A stretch of 14,024 nucleotides of DNA from Planctomycetota bacterium (lineage in GTDB: Bacteria; Planctomycetota; Phycisphaerae; WQYP01), in the NCBI GenBank assembly GCA_021852225.1, contig JAJZOA010000123.1, forward strand, positions 1 through 14,024, in the 5' to 3' direction. Positions 6,036-13,788 of the stretch are shown here, in pieces. How positions within the stretch are numbered: the first letter of the stretch is position 1; each line of letters starts with the position of its first letter. Position numbers and translations under genes: made by a program. Below the pieces are notes generated by a model, which was given only the letters and a program-made list of their open reading frames with translations, did not search any database and was not told where the DNA came from.

Positions 6036-7838
6036 ATGATGGTCGCACTGCTATATATTAATGTTCTGTTCCTGGTTCTGGCCCTGGCCCTGATGCTGTT
6101 CTGGGCGCGCATGGCGGTCTGGATCCATGTGGATATGGCGAATCTTACCGATCAACCGGTGCTGGTCTGGAAATCCGTTTTGCTCGGCTCGCTTTTCGTC
6201 ATGACGCTGGTCTGGGTATTGGTGCCGCTGTTTTATGTGGCATTTCCGCTTAATCTTCTGATTGCTGGCGGAATCTTCGGCTGGTACTGGAAGGTCCGCA
6301 CAGGCCAACTGGGGTCCGCTGGAAGCGGTCTGGTTGGCGCGCTGACCGGCAAATTCGGTCAAATTGCGGAAGGCCGCCAGGCGCAAAAATCCGCACAACA
6401 GCTTATCTTGACCTACCTGAAAGCCAGCGGCAATCCCATACCGCTGCCGCGAACAGATGACCCGTCCTGGGCCAGCATGCTGGCGGCCGACCAACTTCTG
6501 ATTCAGGCCACCGAAAGCCGCTCGCAAAAAATTGAACTGATTCCATCGCAGCAGGCCTACGACGTTCAATTCACTGTTGATGGCGTAGCCTATCCACAAT
6601 CGGGCGTCCAGCGGAACACCGCGGAAATGGTGATTCAGGCGGTGAAAACACTGGCCGGCCTTTCGTTGGAAGAACGGCGGCGTCCGCAACGTGGGGTGTT
6701 CATGGCACGAGATCCCGAACGAAATACAATTTCATGGACGGCCCACACCAGCGGCACCACAGCCGGTGAAAAACTGGTTATTCAGGCGAACGAAAAAGAT
6801 TCCTGGCGTCTGCCGATGGATCACTTGGGCTTCTCCAGTGACCAGCTCACAGCGCTTAAAGCAATTATGAAACAACCGGACGGTCTGGTGATTGTCGCCG
6901 CACCGCCTCACATGGGGCGTACCACCACACTCTATTCATTCATTGCCGGACTGGACGCTTTTACCACCAGCATTCAGACCATGGAAATTAATCCGCGTGT
7001 GGAATTTGAATCCATCACCATCACCCGCTTTGATCCACAGGCCACCGACGCGATTCATTCTAAAGTCCTGCAAAGCCTTATGCTCAAGGATCCCCATGTA
7101 CTTATGGTGGCCCAATGCCCGGATGCGGCTACGGCGGAGCTTGTGGCCAAATATGGCGCGACGGAACATCAGGTTTACATGGGGCTTAAAGCCGCTGACT
7201 CCCGCGCGGTTCTTGAACTGTGGCGGAAGCTGGTCACAGACCGCAATGCAGCGGCGGCGTCGCTGCGGGCGATCGTGTCCCAGCGCCTGGTCCGCCTGCT
7301 TTGCCCAACCTGCAAAGTGTCCTACCAGCCGGACAGCGCGACGATCAGCAAACTGAATTTACCGGTTGGCCGCGAACTTCAATCGTTCAAGGCCAACACA
7401 CAGGCGGTGCGCGACCAGCGCGGAAATCTGATCAAATGTCCGGATTGCGGTGGATTGGGATATCGCGGTCAAACCGGAATTTTTGAAGTTCTGGTCGTCA
7501 ATGATGATATTCGCACAGCCATCCGCGAAGGAAAGACCGCCGAGGAAATTACCACGCTGGCCCGCAAGGCCGGAATGGTCATGCTTGTCGAGCATGGCAT
7601 CCGGAAGTTCGCCATGGGCATTACCTCAATTCAGGAGGTCATTCGCGTTTGCACTGCGGAAAAAACCGCCACCAGATCGCGAACGCCCGGATCATCGAGC
7701 GGTTCACGCCCCGGCGGTTCAACCGCAGGCGGATCGCGGTCTGGCGGCTCAACGGCGGGTGGATCAAAGTCCGGTTCAACGGCACCGGGCACGGGCAAAA
7801 GCGACGGCGACGGTACTGGACCGATTCCAATGGCATAA
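6036..7838 (+). CDS. Membrane-anchored degenerate GspE/PilB-family protein (probable pseudo-ATPase)
   Basis: This 600-residue protein belongs to the GspE/PilB secretion-ATPase superfamily but appears catalytically dead. Residues 4-23, 47-65 and 66-86 are hydrophobic and probably anchor it in the inner membrane, which is not usual for GspE. Residues 145-220 correspond to the GspE N2 domain (VDGVAYP, LAGLSLEERRRPQRG). In the motor domain, Walker A is AAPPHMGRTTT (288-298), with Gly to His and Lys to Arg. The Asp box is TMEINP (315-320). The Walker B/GEIRD site reads VLMVAQCPD (355-363), and the His box STLHT is YMGLKAADSR (381-390). By contrast the C-terminal parts are well kept: RLVRLLCPTC with Cys423/Cys426, and CPDCGGLGYRGQTGIFEVL with Cys468/Cys471, a zinc site. 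Residues 545-600 are a Gly/Ser/Thr-rich tail with decapeptide repeats. The start is ATG 6036 or 6039, with only a weak, distant GGAG upstream. It follows pilT by 285 bases and precedes a CvpA-like gene by 79. Confidence 0.85.
   Translation: MMVALLYINVLFLVLALALMLFWARMAVWIHVDMANLTDQPVLVWKSVLLGSLFVMTLVWVLVPLFYVAFPLNLLIAGGIFGWYWKVRTGQLGSAGSGLVGALTGKFGQIAEGRQAQKSAQQLILTYLKASGNPIPLPRTDDPSWASMLAADQLLIQATESRSQKIELIPSQQAYDVQFTVDGVAYPQSGVQRNTAEMVIQAVKTLAGLSLEERRRPQRGVFMARDPERNTISWTAHTSGTTAGEKLVIQANEKDSWRLPMDHLGFSSDQLTALKAIMKQPDGLVIVAAPPHMGRTTTLYSFIAGLDAFTTSIQTMEINPRVEFESITITRFDPQATDAIHSKVLQSLMLKDPHVLMVAQCPDAATAELVAKYGATEHQVYMGLKAADSRAVLELWRKLVTDRNAAAASLRAIVSQRLVRLLCPTCKVSYQPDSATISKLNLPVGRELQSFKANTQAVRDQRGNLIKCPDCGGLGYRGQTGIFEVLVVNDDIRTAIREGKTAEEITTLARKAGMVMLVEHGIRKFAMGITSIQEVIRVCTAEKTATRSRTPGSSSGSRPGGSTAGGSRSGGSTAGGSKSGSTAPGTGKSDGDGTGPIPMA
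7713..7790 (+). repeat. 30-bp in-frame tandem repeat coding a Gly/Ser/Thr tail
   Basis: Two adjacent 30-base units (7713-7742 and 7743-7772) encode GGSTAGGSRS and GGSTAGGSKS, followed by a partial third copy (GSTAPG). The units differ mainly at third codon positions, which suggests selection on the peptide. The preceding sequence (GSSSGSRPG) is of the same composition. This tail is probably an unstructured linker at the C-terminus of the degenerate GspE-like protein. Confidence 0.75.
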
Positions 7839-7917
7839 GTCCAGGCGGGAAAACCCGAACCACCGCCGAAAACTCCGCGGGCCGCCAACAGCCCGTTAAG
7901 CGAAGACAAAGGTTGTT

Positions 7918-9570
7918 ATGATTCTGCAATGTATTGTACTATTGTTTATCCTTCTGGTGGCGATGTTTCTGGCCACTGAAGGACCGCTTACCTCCATTCT
8001 GGTATTAGCCAGCGCTATATTTGCGTCGGGCCTGGCAATGGGCGTATATGAGCCGGCCTCGCATTATCTGATGGGCTGGCAGCCCGGTTTTGCCCGCGGC
8101 GCAAGTTTTTTGCTGATTTTTTTTGTCGGTTTTTCCATTATCCGTTCGCTTTTTGATTTCCTTGTTCGCGGGGAAATTGACCTACCCCTTTGGCCAGCAC
8201 GAATTACCGCCGGTGTGGTCGGATTTTTCGTGGGCATGATTATCATTGGGAGCGTTGTCATTGGCGTAGAAATGCTGCCGTTGCCGACCACCATTCTAGG
8301 ATTCAACCGGTACCCAGATGGAATTTTCCAGAAGGCCGGCAACAGCAGCGGTCTATGGCTGGCACCGGATTCTTTCACTATCGCCATCTGGGATTCCCTT
8401 AGCGGCGGCGCATTTGGCGGGTCAACAAGTTTTGCTGAAGTACACCCGGACCTCTCCCGGGAGCTTTATGGGCTTCGGCACACCGTTCAATTCAGCGGCC
8501 ACCATGCTTTGGCCCCGCAGCTCCTGTCGGTTCTGGGTGAAGGCGAACCCACCCACGTGTTGCGGCTGCTGGGAATTCCTGAACCTGGTGCGGATCACAA
8601 AATTATTCTTATTCGCAGCCAGGTAAGACACGGCACCAAACCACCGGACATCAGTTCCGACGCCGGCTTCCTTCGGCTGACTCCCACGGAAGTGCGTCTG
8701 GTCACTGCGGAAGGTTCACAATATTATCCGATCGGTTACCTGAAGGATGGTGCACAATTTCGCCCACTAACCCTGAACACCCCCATCGTGGATGATTTCC
8801 GCCGGGTCAAGGGACATCAAGTGGTCATTCAAAACTGGATATTTGAAATAAATCGGGATCAAAAACCAAAATATTTTGAAATAAAGGGGACTGCCAGGGT
8901 GGATATGACGGCGCTCACCCTTCCAAAAGCGCTGGCCGCTCTGCCGGTGGACGATTATCCGCAACATCCTTATGCCAATTCCACACTTGCCGTGTCGCTG
9001 TCGCCAGGGGAAAGTAAACATCTGGTTCACGCCTGGATCGTGCGGGCAACGACACCCAAACACCACATTGGTGACGCCTTGCAGAACGCGTATCATCGCT
9101 TGGGGATTATCTCACGGGCAATTAGGGCCAATAATGCGGGTTGGACCGAAGCGGAGGCCAAGGTTAAAGGGGCCCCGACACCCGGCGCGGCAGTCAGTTA
9201 CCGGAATATGGCTAACATGCGAATGCCTGATCCTGATTCTGAACCGGAAAACTATGATCTCATGATTCCGATTTTTCTGAATTCGCAGGTTGGAAAAACC
9301 ACGTCCGACTCGCTTTCCCGTATCAAGACATATTTGAACGAAACGCTGCTTCCTTTGATTAAACAGGACCGTGTGGCGAATTTGTCACTCAACGGATCAG
9401 CGGCACAGACGATCCATATCGCACCGGGGTCGTATGTGATTATTGCCTGGCGGGCCGGCGCTGCGAAAATGAAGGTTTGGCTGACCAGCGCGGAAGTGAA
9501 AGCGGGAACCAGCACTTCCGCAGTGCTTGGCGCAACAGACCTGCAGGTGCATTATAACTTGTCGAAATAA
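7918..9570 (+). CDS. Multi-pass membrane protein with CvpA-like N-terminus and large C-terminal extension
   Basis: This is a 550-residue protein of unknown function. The first 120 residues contain four hydrophobic segments (about 2-19, 24-43, 61-82 and 96-117). Their spacing, with a short loop after the third helix and a Gly-rich fourth helix ending in a long hydrophobic run (VVGFFVGMIIIGSVVIGVEML), resembles the CvpA/colicin V production family. The remaining 430 residues are soluble and mostly beta/alpha mixed, with no motif I recognise. Segments such as SPGESKHLVHAWIVR (361-375) and SYVIIAWRAGAAKMKVWLTS read like Ig- or beta-sandwich-type strands, but this is only an impression. CvpA itself is about 160 residues, so the extension is unusual. 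The ATG start has AAAGG with a 5-base spacer. The 79-base gap from the degenerate GspE-like gene suggests co-transcription and perhaps a shared membrane complex. Confidence 0.75.
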   Translation: MILQCIVLLFILLVAMFLATEGPLTSILVLASAIFASGLAMGVYEPASHYLMGWQPGFARGASFLLIFFVGFSIIRSLFDFLVRGEIDLPLWPARITAGVVGFFVGMIIIGSVVIGVEMLPLPTTILGFNRYPDGIFQKAGNSSGLWLAPDSFTIAIWDSLSGGAFGGSTSFAEVHPDLSRELYGLRHTVQFSGHHALAPQLLSVLGEGEPTHVLRLLGIPEPGADHKIILIRSQVRHGTKPPDISSDAGFLRLTPTEVRLVTAEGSQYYPIGYLKDGAQFRPLTLNTPIVDDFRRVKGHQVVIQNWIFEINRDQKPKYFEIKGTARVDMTALTLPKALAALPVDDYPQHPYANSTLAVSLSPGESKHLVHAWIVRATTPKHHIGDALQNAYHRLGIISRAIRANNAGWTEAEAKVKGAPTPGAAVSYRNMANMRMPDPDSEPENYDLMIPIFLNSQVGKTTSDSLSRIKTYLNETLLPLIKQDRVANLSLNGSAAQTIHIAPGSYVIIAWRAGAAKMKVWLTSAEVKAGTSTSAVLGATDLQVHYNLSK

Positions 9571-9611
9571 TGACAATTCGCCGCGCTGGCCTTTTGTCCT
9601 GTTTCGCCCTA

Positions 9612-9617
9612 TATAAT
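9612..9617 (+). promoter_or_regulatory. Probable -10 box for the superoxide dismutase gene
   Basis: A perfect TATAAT lies 75 bases before the sod start codon, in the 121-base gap after the CvpA-like gene. The -35 region at the expected spacing (9589-9594, GCCTTT) is poor. A nine-base T run (9671-9679) sits between it and the ribosome binding site. Confidence 0.5.
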
Positions 9618-9691
9618 GAATAGCTGATTTTCGTCCGCTGGCCGCACCGAGTGGCCGGGCGATAAGGCACTTTTTTTTTGGAGGCTGCATC

Positions 9692-10327
9692 ATGGCTTTT
9701 ACATTGCCTGATTTACCGTACGATTTCTCCGCGCTCGAACCGGTCATTGACACCCTTACCATGCAAATTCACCATGGGAAACATCATGGCGCGTATGTCA
9801 CTAATTTGAACAATGCAATTGCCGGAAAGCCGGCCATGGAAGCCAAAACGGTCCAAGCGCTCATTTCTGATCTGGCCGCCGTTCCTGAAGATATTCGCAC
9901 CGTGGTGCGAAATAATGGCGGCGGCCACGCCAATCATTCCATGTTCTGGCAACTGATGGCCCCAAAGGGCAAAGGAGGCGGTGGCGAACCGATGGGGGAA
10001 TTGGCCGCCGCCATCAATTCCACGTTCGGTTCCTTCGCCAATTTCCAGGCGAAATTGAACGAAGCCGCCACCAAGCGCTTTGGTTCCGGTTGGGCGTGGC
10101 TGGTAGTAAAAGATGGCAAGCTGGCCATCGGTTCAACTGCCAATCAGGACAACCCGATTATGGGTGAAAGCGTTTGCGGCTTGGGCGGGAAGCCTGTCCT
10201 TGGTGTGGACGTGTGGGAACATGCGTATTATCTGAAATATCAGAATCGGCGTCCGGAATACTTGGGGGCGTGGTGGAATGTGGTCAACTGGACCAAGGTT
10301 GCCGAGTTGTACGCCGCAGCCAAATAA
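9692..10327 (+). CDS. sodA: Superoxide dismutase, Mn type (Fe/Mn family)
   Basis: This 211-residue enzyme dismutates superoxide to hydrogen peroxide and oxygen. The four metal ligands of the Fe/Mn family are present: His27 in MQIHHGKHH, His82 in [11 protein letters not shown], and Asp173 and His177 in [19 protein letters not shown]. The family tryptophans occur in GSGWAWLV and the WWNVVNW end. Metal preference looks like manganese: Gly at 76-77 in the helix before His82, and Gln in the later [11 protein letters not shown] segment, is the Mn-type arrangement, whereas Fe enzymes carry the active-site Gln in the earlier position. A cambialistic enzyme cannot be excluded. No signal peptide is seen, so it is cytoplasmic. 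The ribosome binding site GGAGG has a 7-base spacer. It has its own likely promoter and is followed by a hairpin, so it is probably monocistronic. Confidence 0.95.
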   Translation: MAFTLPDLPYDFSALEPVIDTLTMQIHHGKHHGAYVTNLNNAIAGKPAMEAKTVQALISDLAAVPEDIRTVVRNNGGGHANHSMFWQLMAPKGKGGGGEPMGELAAAINSTFGSFANFQAKLNEAATKRFGSGWAWLVVKDGKLAIGSTANQDNPIMGESVCGLGGKPVLGVDVWEHAYYLKYQNRRPEYLGAWWNVVNWTKVAELYAAAK

Positions 10328-10350
10328 CGACTGGCCACGACTAAAAAAAG

Positions 10351-10388
10351 CATAGCCGCCGACCGCACCACAGCGGCCTGCGGCTATG
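10351..10388 (+). terminator. Hairpin after superoxide dismutase
   Basis: CATAGCCGC (10351-10359) and GCGGCTATG (10380-10388) are a perfect 9-bp inverted repeat around a 20-base loop, 23 bases after the sod stop. Seven A residues (10343-10349) lie on its left, so the classical stem plus U-tract would form in minus-strand transcripts. On the plus strand the stem lacks a good T run. A bidirectional or stem-only terminator is the simplest reading. Confidence 0.5.
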
Positions 10389-10515
10389 TGCCTTGTGGGC
10401 AAACAGGGCGTGATCTTGAAGGGTTAAAAAGGCGGCGAACTGCCCACAGGCATTTGTCGTTTTCCGCAGGCTGGTTGCGTTTTATGCGACAGTCGCAGTC
10501 CATTCAAGCATTGTC

Positions 10516-10521
10516 TATAAT
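10516..10521 (+). promoter_or_regulatory. Probable -10 box for glyA
   Basis: A perfect TATAAT lies 62 bases upstream of the glyA start, after the sod hairpin. The -35 candidates at 16-18 base spacing (around 10492-10498, GTCGCA/TCGCAG) are weak. No riboswitch-like fold was evident in the 62-base leader. Confidence 0.5.
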
Positions 10522-10583
10522 ACCGACGGCAGTGCAGAGCCGAAGTCGGCCCTGAATTATGAACCCGAATCAGGAAAAGAGCG

Positions 10584-11858
10584 ATGAACCCAATTGACCA
10601 CCAAGACCCCGAGTTGTGGCAGGCTATATGCAATGAACAGCATCGCCAAGAATCGACACTGGAACTCATTGCGAGCGAAAATCATGTATCGCCGGCGGTC
10701 ATGGCCGCGGCCGGCAGCCCCCTGACCAACAAATATGCCGAAGGTTACCCCGGCAAACGCTATTACGGCGGCTGCCAGTTTGTGGATGTGGTGGAAAACC
10801 TGGCGCGCGACCGGGCTTCTAAACTATTCGGATCGGATCATGTAAATGTCCAGCCGCACTCCGGTTCTCAAGCCAATCAGGCAGTCTTTATGGCTTCCCT
10901 GAATCCGGGAGACACCATTCTGGGCCTACACCTGGACCACGGCGGGCATCTGACGCATGGAAAATCTGTCAATCAGTCCGGAAAATGGTTTAAAGCCGTT
11001 CATTACACGTTGGACCCGAAAACCGAACGCATTGACATGGCGGAAGTCCGAAAGCTGGCCCATGAACACAAACCCAAATTAATAATCACCGGGGCAAGCG
11101 CCTATTCGCGAATCTGGGATTTTCCAGCATTCGCCGAAATAGCCCACGAGGTCGGCGCGGTTCAAATGGCGGATATCGCCCATATCGCCGGGCTGGTGGC
11201 AACCGGCCTGCATCCTTCGCCCGTTCCCTGCGCCGAATTTGTGACCACGACCACGCATAAAACCCTTCGCGGGCCGCGCGGCGGGATGGTGTTGTGCAAG
11301 GCAGAATGGGCCAAGAAAATAGACTCCGCCGTTTTTCCGGGGCTGCAAGGCGGCCCGCTTATGCATATTATTGCGGCCAAAGCCGCCGCTTTCGGCGAAG
11401 CACTGCAACCCGATTTTAAAACCTACTGCCAGCAGATTATCGCCAACGCCCAGACCTTGGCCGAGGAGCTTGTTCGCCGCGGTTACCGGCTGGTCTCCGG
11501 AGGAACCGATAACCACCTGATGCTGGTGGATCTGCGGGCCAAAGATTCCGCGCTTACCGGTGCCGCTGTGGAAAACTGGTTGCAAAGCGCTGGCATTATA
11601 GTCAACAAAAACATGGTACCTTTTGACACCCGCAAAGCCATGGAAACGTCCGGCATTCGCGTGGGCACGCCCGCCCTGACCACGCGCGGCTTGCGCGAAG
11701 CGCAGATGGTCAAGGTGGCTGAATGGTTCGACCGCGCCGCATCCAGCGCTGGGGAAGAGTCTGTTCTGGCCCGAATTCGCGGCGAGGTGCGGGAATTTAC
11801 CCACCAGTATCCATTGCCGCATCCGGAAGCCAGTCGGACTGAAGCGGCCCGGCGTTGA
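10584..11858 (+). CDS. glyA: Serine hydroxymethyltransferase
   Basis: This 424-residue PLP enzyme interconverts serine and glycine and charges tetrahydrofolate with a one-carbon unit, in the cytoplasm. The PLP Schiff-base lysine is Lys226 in [14 protein letters not shown]. Asp197 and His200 in MADIAHIAG bind the cofactor ring. Further family marks are LELIASEN (26-33), the [15 protein letters not shown] loop (49-63) that closes over substrate, QPHSGSQAN (90-98), the FPGLQGGP segment (251-258) and [14 protein letters not shown] (356-369). The length is close to the 417 residues of E. coli GlyA and the end is natural. The ATG is preceded by AGGA with an 8-base spacer. It has its own probable promoter and is followed by a 238-base gap, so it is likely transcribed alone. 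Confidence 0.97.
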   Translation: MNPIDHQDPELWQAICNEQHRQESTLELIASENHVSPAVMAAAGSPLTNKYAEGYPGKRYYGGCQFVDVVENLARDRASKLFGSDHVNVQPHSGSQANQAVFMASLNPGDTILGLHLDHGGHLTHGKSVNQSGKWFKAVHYTLDPKTERIDMAEVRKLAHEHKPKLIITGASAYSRIWDFPAFAEIAHEVGAVQMADIAHIAGLVATGLHPSPVPCAEFVTTTTHKTLRGPRGGMVLCKAEWAKKIDSAVFPGLQGGPLMHIIAAKAAAFGEALQPDFKTYCQQIIANAQTLAEELVRRGYRLVSGGTDNHLMLVDLRAKDSALTGAAVENWLQSAGIIVNKNMVPFDTRKAMETSGIRVGTPALTTRGLREAQMVKVAEWFDRAASSAGEESVLARIRGEVREFTHQYPLPHPEASRTEAARR

Positions 11859-12035
11859 TACGCTGCTAAGCGGCCCTCTGTCGGCGCATGGTTTACCGCG
11901 TTCAGGCGATACAAAAGTGTTCGGAAGCTGTGCGGCCGCCGCGGTTTCCGGCCTGATGGTCAGTCAACTTTCCCCAGCGGGCAGATTCCTTGCGTCCGCG
12001 GTTGGCTGAATCGGTTCGGCCCTGCCGATCACCCC

Positions 12036-12063
12036 TTTTCGCCGGGCATAAGCCGGTTATACT
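12036..12063 (+). promoter_or_regulatory. Possible promoter for the M24 peptidase-accBC unit
   Basis: TTTTCG (12036-12041) and TATACT (12058-12063) are separated by 16 bases and lie 33 bases before the start of the M24 peptidase gene. The -10 is good and the -35 moderate. It would drive the peptidase, accB and accC together. Confidence 0.45.
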
Positions 12064-12096
12064 CTTGCCGGTAGCAAACATTAAAGGATTCAACGG

Positions 12097-13209
12097 ATGG
12101 CAGTATTACAACCGGTTCCCCCCGCTTATATTCAAGCTCGCTGGGCCGCGCTGGGGGCTGCCATGAAACTCAAACGGATTCCGGCATTGCTGGTGAGCTA
12201 TTATCCGGATGTCAGTTATCTGACGGGATTTGAAGGCGACGATTCCTGGGCAATCATCACATCCGACCAGGTATGGCTGATCAGCGATTTTCGTTATCAG
12301 GAACAGATCGCCCAACAATGCCCTTGGGTAAAGCCGGTCATTCGCCGCAAGGGCCTGGCGGAAGAAATTTTCCGCATCCTGAAAAAGGAAGGCATTTCCA
12401 GCATCGGCGTTCAATCGGAAAATATTTCGATTCGCCAGATGGGTTGGCTTTCCGGGCTGGCGAAAAAGCCACGCGTTCGGCTTGTTCCGGTCGCTGACAT
12501 GGTCATTGAACTTCGCAATATAAAAGATGATCATGAAACAGGCCTGATCGAACAGGCTATTGCAATTGCGGAACATGCATATGGCACGTTAAAGGCCCGC
12601 CTGCGTGTGGGCATGACAGAAAATGATATCGCCGGCCTGCTGACTTATGAGATGCGCAAACGCGGCGCATCGAATTCCGCTTTCGATCCGATTGTGGCCG
12701 CCGGCCCGAATGGAAGTCTTCCGCATTACCATCCGGGTCCAACCAAATTATCCGATCATTCCGCTCTGCTTGTGGACTGGGGCGCAATATTCAAGGGCTA
12801 CCGGTCAGACCTGACGCGAATGATTCTGGTGGGAAATGTCGATGTAAAAATAAAGGAAATATACCGCGTGGTGCTTGATGCGCAGCTCGCCGCCATTGAC
12901 GCCATCAAGCCCGGTATAACTGGGGCCAAAGTGGACCAGATCGCCCGAAAAATAATTGCCCGCGCCGGTTATGGCAATCACTTCGGACATGGTCTTGGCC
13001 ACGGCATCGGAAGGGATATTCATGAACAGATTTCTCTTTCCAAACGTGGGAAAACTGTCCTTAAACCCGGTATGATTATCACCGTGGAACCGGGCATTTA
13101 CCTTCCCGGCATCGGCGGCGTCCGCATAGAGGACGACGTTCTGGTAACCGCAGGAGGCTGCCGAGTGCTTAGCAGTCTTCCGAAAGATATTGAATCGGCC
13201 CGGCTATAG
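12097..13209 (+). CDS. M24-family metallopeptidase, Xaa-Pro aminopeptidase/dipeptidase-like
   Basis: This 370-residue cytoplasmic dimetal peptidase probably removes an N-terminal residue before proline, or cleaves Xaa-Pro dipeptides. Residues 10-140 form the creatinase-like N-terminal domain (VSYLTGFEG, WLISDFRY). Residues 150-370 form the pita-bread catalytic domain. All five metal ligands are visible: Asp227 in LLVDWGA, Asp238 in YRSDLTRM, His302 in GHGLGHGIGRDIHE, Glu331 in VEPGIYLPG and Glu345 in GVRIEDD. His298 and His309 match the catalytic histidines of the family. The size matches the short (about 350-370 residue) YqhT/PepQ-like proteins rather than the 440-residue E. coli PepP, so I leave the symbol blank. 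The start has AAAGGA with an 8-base spacer. accB follows after 44 bases; the same kind of peptidase precedes efp-accB-accC in Bacillus subtilis, but no efp is present here. Confidence 0.92.
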   Translation: MAVLQPVPPAYIQARWAALGAAMKLKRIPALLVSYYPDVSYLTGFEGDDSWAIITSDQVWLISDFRYQEQIAQQCPWVKPVIRRKGLAEEIFRILKKEGISSIGVQSENISIRQMGWLSGLAKKPRVRLVPVADMVIELRNIKDDHETGLIEQAIAIAEHAYGTLKARLRVGMTENDIAGLLTYEMRKRGASNSAFDPIVAAGPNGSLPHYHPGPTKLSDHSALLVDWGAIFKGYRSDLTRMILVGNVDVKIKEIYRVVLDAQLAAIDAIKPGITGAKVDQIARKIIARAGYGNHFGHGLGHGIGRDIHEQISLSKRGKTVLKPGMIITVEPGIYLPGIGGVRIEDDVLVTAGGCRVLSSLPKDIESARL

Positions 13210-13253
13210 GCCGGGTGATGTTCTAAAGATGGAACCTAATTATGGAGCCAAAA

Positions 13254-13739
13254 ATGGCGAAGGAAACGTTCACAGATAACAAGCGCGTTCGCGATCTGAT
13301 AAAACTGATGGCCGACCACGGCCTGACAGAAATTGAACTTGTGGAAGACAAAGCTAAAATCCGCCTGAAGCGGGACCTGTGTCCCCCGGCCATGACAGTC
13401 CCTGTGATGCCAGCTCCGGCCATCGCCCAGCCATTCGCGCATTCGGTCGCCACAGGTCAGGCTGCGGCCGCTGGTACAACAGCCGCAACTCCCGACAATC
13501 TGCTGCCGGTGAAATCTCCGATGGTCGGCACGTTTTATGGCGCGGCCAATCCGGACTCGGACCCATTTGTAAAAATCGGCACGCGCATTGGGAAAGAATC
13601 GGTGGTCTGCATTATTGAAGCCATGAAGGTTTTCAACGAAATTCATGCGGAAGTCAGCGGGACGATAGCCAAAGTTCTGGTTCAGAACGGACAGGCCGTG
13701 GAATTTAATCAGCCCCTGTTCCTGGTCACGCCGGATTAA
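13254..13739 (+). CDS. accB: Biotin carboxyl carrier protein of acetyl-CoA carboxylase
   Basis: This protein carries the biotin that shuttles carboxylate from biotin carboxylase to the carboxyltransferase in the first step of fatty acid synthesis. With the start chosen here it is 161 residues. The biotinylated lysine is Lys125 in the classic [10 protein letters not shown] motif. The biotinyl domain runs from KSPMVGTFY (87-95) to the end and includes the 'thumb' region typical of AccB. An Ala/Pro/Thr-rich flexible linker (about 44-80) joins it to a short N-terminal helical region ([19 protein letters not shown]). I prefer the ATG at 13254 because GGAG (13244-13247) is placed 6 bases before it. 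An in-frame ATG at 13242 would add four residues and has only a weak GGA 8 bases upstream. It lies 44 bases (32 from the alternative start) after the M24 peptidase and 49 before accC. Confidence 0.93.
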   Translation: MAKETFTDNKRVRDLIKLMADHGLTEIELVEDKAKIRLKRDLCPPAMTVPVMPAPAIAQPFAHSVATGQAAAAGTTAATPDNLLPVKSPMVGTFYGAANPDSDPFVKIGTRIGKESVVCIIEAMKVFNEIHAEVSGTIAKVLVQNGQAVEFNQPLFLVTPD

Positions 13740-13788
13740 AGCCGACCGGCCCGCTCTATCAGCCACTGTGTATAGAAAAAGGACTGGC

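Noticed and set aside
7639..7929. Proline/arginine-rich frames on both strands over the repeat tail
   Set aside because: They are shadow readings of the GC-rich Gly/Ser/Thr repeat.
11079..11822. Long minus-strand frame (247 codons) opposite glyA
   Set aside because: It lies wholly inside the well-supported serine hydroxymethyltransferase gene and has no recognisable domain.
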